A stretch of 64,000 nucleotides of DNA. Origin: Ensifer adhaerens (GTDB lineage: Bacteria; Pseudomonadota; Alphaproteobacteria; Rhizobiales; Rhizobiaceae). Below the pieces are notes generated by a model. It did not search any database, was not told the origin of the DNA, and was given only the letters and a program-made list of their open reading frames with translations. The stretch is taken from positions 102,061 to 166,060 of the forward strand of contig NZ_LGAP01000014.1 in NCBI RefSeq assembly GCF_001270265.1. The letters are read 5' to 3'. Positions within the stretch are counted from its first letter, which is position 1. Every line of letters begins with the position of its first letter. This document shows, piece after piece, positions 63,006-64,000 of the stretch. A program made the position numbers and the translations under genes.

Positions 63006-63043
63006 ATTTTCCGATACGGTCAATATTTAGCCTATCGGAAAAT
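63006..63043. promoter_or_regulatory. Inverted repeat upstream of the FAD oxidase gene
   Basis: ATTTTCCGATA (63006-63016) and TATCGGAAAAT (63033-63043) are an exact 11-bp inverted repeat with a 16-bp spacer, 11 bp before the start codon on the minus strand and in an AT-rich pocket. On the minus strand TATTGACC lies in the spacer and could be a -35. Likely operator for a regulator not encoded here; the centre-to-centre distance suits a dimeric regulator. Confidence 0.55.
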
Positions 63044-63085
63044 TCTTGACGCTTGTTGCGGGGCGGCCAGAGTTGAACTAGCTAG

Positions 63086-64000
63086 TGCCCGTCCATAAAC
63101 GCCTGTTTTTCTGCGGTTTTGAAAGGTTGTTTGCCGGCTGCCATCGTTTCTTGGGACGCGTGATGGCACAAGGCCGCGCAGGTTATGGCCCGAAGAGCGA
63201 TCTGGCGGCAATGGGATCATGGGGTATCGGCCGACGCTCGCCGGGCTTGCTCTGAACGCTACCGGATCAGGAGCGTAAGGTCGGCCTGAGGCGGGCAAGG
63301 AGGGCGAGATTGTAAGCGACCACCGAGGACCAGACATAAGCCTTAAAGTGGTCGAGCCCGCGCCAGGTGCAGCGCCCCAAGCCATAAGCGCGCTTCAGAC
63401 ATGAGATGCCGGCCTCGATGCCAGCGCGGAAGTTTCTGAGCTTGCGATAGACCCAACGGCTCTTGACCATGTCTTCGATCTTGAGGCCGCACTTCTTGTG
63501 GAAGGCCATGTCGCGGATGCCACAGGCTTTGGCTCGGCTCAAATTATCGCGGCTGGCATAGCCGCCGTCGGCCGCCGCCTGACGCGGCGCCTGGCCATAA
63601 AAGGCGATGTGGCGTTCCAGCATCGGCAGCAAGCGCTCGCTGTCGGCCGGGTTGCCGGTTTCGACGACGAGGTCGAGGACCAGTCCGCTTCTGCCGGTGG
63701 TCAGATTGAGTTTGTGGCCGTAGTCGACGTCGCGGCTGCCTTTGACGATGATGTCGGCATGCGGCTCGAACAGGCTCACCAGCTTCTCGCCAGCCGGCAC
63801 CGGCTCGCCGGCCAGGACCCGCCGTTCGGTCTGGGCGATGATCCGCTCGATCAGCGGCTTATAGTGGCGGAGCTGGGGCTGCCCCAGTTCGGCCCGGCCC
63901 CGGCGCCCGGGGCAACTGTTCACTCGCCTGCTGGCGATAACTCACGGGGGGGCGCGGGGTTTTGGGGCGGTCGCGGCTGTGCTTCACCCCGTTCGGGCGG
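63086..64000 (-). mobile_element. ISNCY-like insertion sequence, one end inside window
   Basis: The block from about 63086 to the window end carries a transposase with little else. The boundary is inferred: TAGCTAGTGCCCGTCCATAAACGCC near 63080 looks like a junction, with a short CTAGCTAG on the host side. The region 63086-63266 is non-coding IS end. The other end lies outside the window, so neither terminal repeats nor target duplication can be checked. Confidence 0.5.
63267..63923 (-). pseudogene. Transposase of ISNCY type, C-terminal portion; N-terminus missing or frameshifted
   Basis: 218 readable residues containing FEPHADIIVKGSRDVDYGHKLNLTTGRSGLVLDLVVE, AAADGGYASRDNLSRAKACGI and RKLRNFRAGIEAGISCLKRAYGLGRCTWRGLDHFKAYVWSSV, the DDE-type catalytic half of ISNCY-group transposases. 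Full-length members are roughly twice as long. Upstream of about 63900 the frame changes: another minus-strand frame reads YRQQASEQLPRA-like sequence, suggesting a frameshift near a GC-rich stretch (CCCCGGGCGCCGGGGCCGGG), a real mutation or a sequencing error, or simply the window edge. It lies upstream of the FAD oxidase promoter. Confidence 0.7.

Noticed and set aside
63032..63385. 117-codon minus-strand frame at the IS boundary
   Set aside because: It overlaps the transposase C-terminus in another frame and spans the inferred IS junction; no family or ribosome site.

Overview
This window is high-GC DNA from an alphaproteobacterium, most likely a Rhizobiaceae member (Ensifer/Sinorhizobium/Rhizobium type). 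That placement rests on family composition: a DUF992 protein, succinoglycan-style ExoF/ExoP/ExoY relatives, an AzgA-type purine permease flanked by two adenine-deaminase-like genes, and a transposase resembling the rhizobial ISNCY group. Genus cannot be fixed by eye. I found no rRNA, tRNA or CRISPR array.

Layout. (1) 1-5.0 kb, minus strand: two flavin-dependent monooxygenases, an M20 amidohydrolase, a GNAT acetyltransferase and an amino-acid ABC permease cut by the window edge. This set matches the Bacillus ytm/ytn (snaA/cmo/sndA) and yxe operons that salvage sulfur from S-modified cysteines. (2) 5.3-6.4 kb: a secreted DUF992 protein and a 70-residue membrane protein. (3) 6.5-40 kb: a large exopolysaccharide (EPS) locus. 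It carries an outer-membrane export protein, a BY-kinase-like co-polymerase, a priming sugar transferase, three glycosyltransferases, a Wzx flippase, a Wzy-like polymerase, a GH16 glycanase, a pyruvyltransferase-family protein, a TIGR04325 methyltransferase-like protein, a GMC oxidoreductase and a DegT aminotransferase. (4) Inside that locus (20.8-36.0 kb) sits a three-protein hybrid NRPS-PKS line with its own phosphopantetheinyl transferase and a formyltransferase-like/beta-propeller protein. The line reads A-T, then KS-AT-T-aminotransferase-C-A-T, then C*-deltaA-T-TE. (5) 40.2-41.9 kb: a Crp/Fnr-type regulator and a LuxR-type regulator with a degenerate receiver. (6) 42.2-52.7 kb: a DUF922 protein, an RND efflux operon with TetR regulator and a perfect 21-bp inverted repeat, a DUF808 protein, an L,D-transpeptidase divergent from a PmrA/QseB-like two-component system with a PmrA-box-like site, and a DUF1801 protein. 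(7) 52.7-58.9 kb: LysR regulator divergent from a purine module (divergent deaminase paralogue, permease, canonical adenine deaminase). (8) 59-63 kb: serine hydrolase, DppA-like binding protein and DadA-like FAD oxidase. (9) 63.1 kb to the end: an IS element with an incomplete transposase.

The most striking content is the NRPS-PKS embedded in the EPS locus. By domain logic it should load an amino acid, extend it with malonate, transaminate the beta-keto group and add glycine. It then passes the chain to a degenerate last module with Gln in place of the catalytic condensation His, only the small C-terminal part of an adenylation domain (its A10 Lys replaced by Thr), a carrier protein and a thioesterase with Cys as nucleophile. 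The location suggests that the product is attached to, made with, or co-regulated with the polysaccharide. That link is inference.
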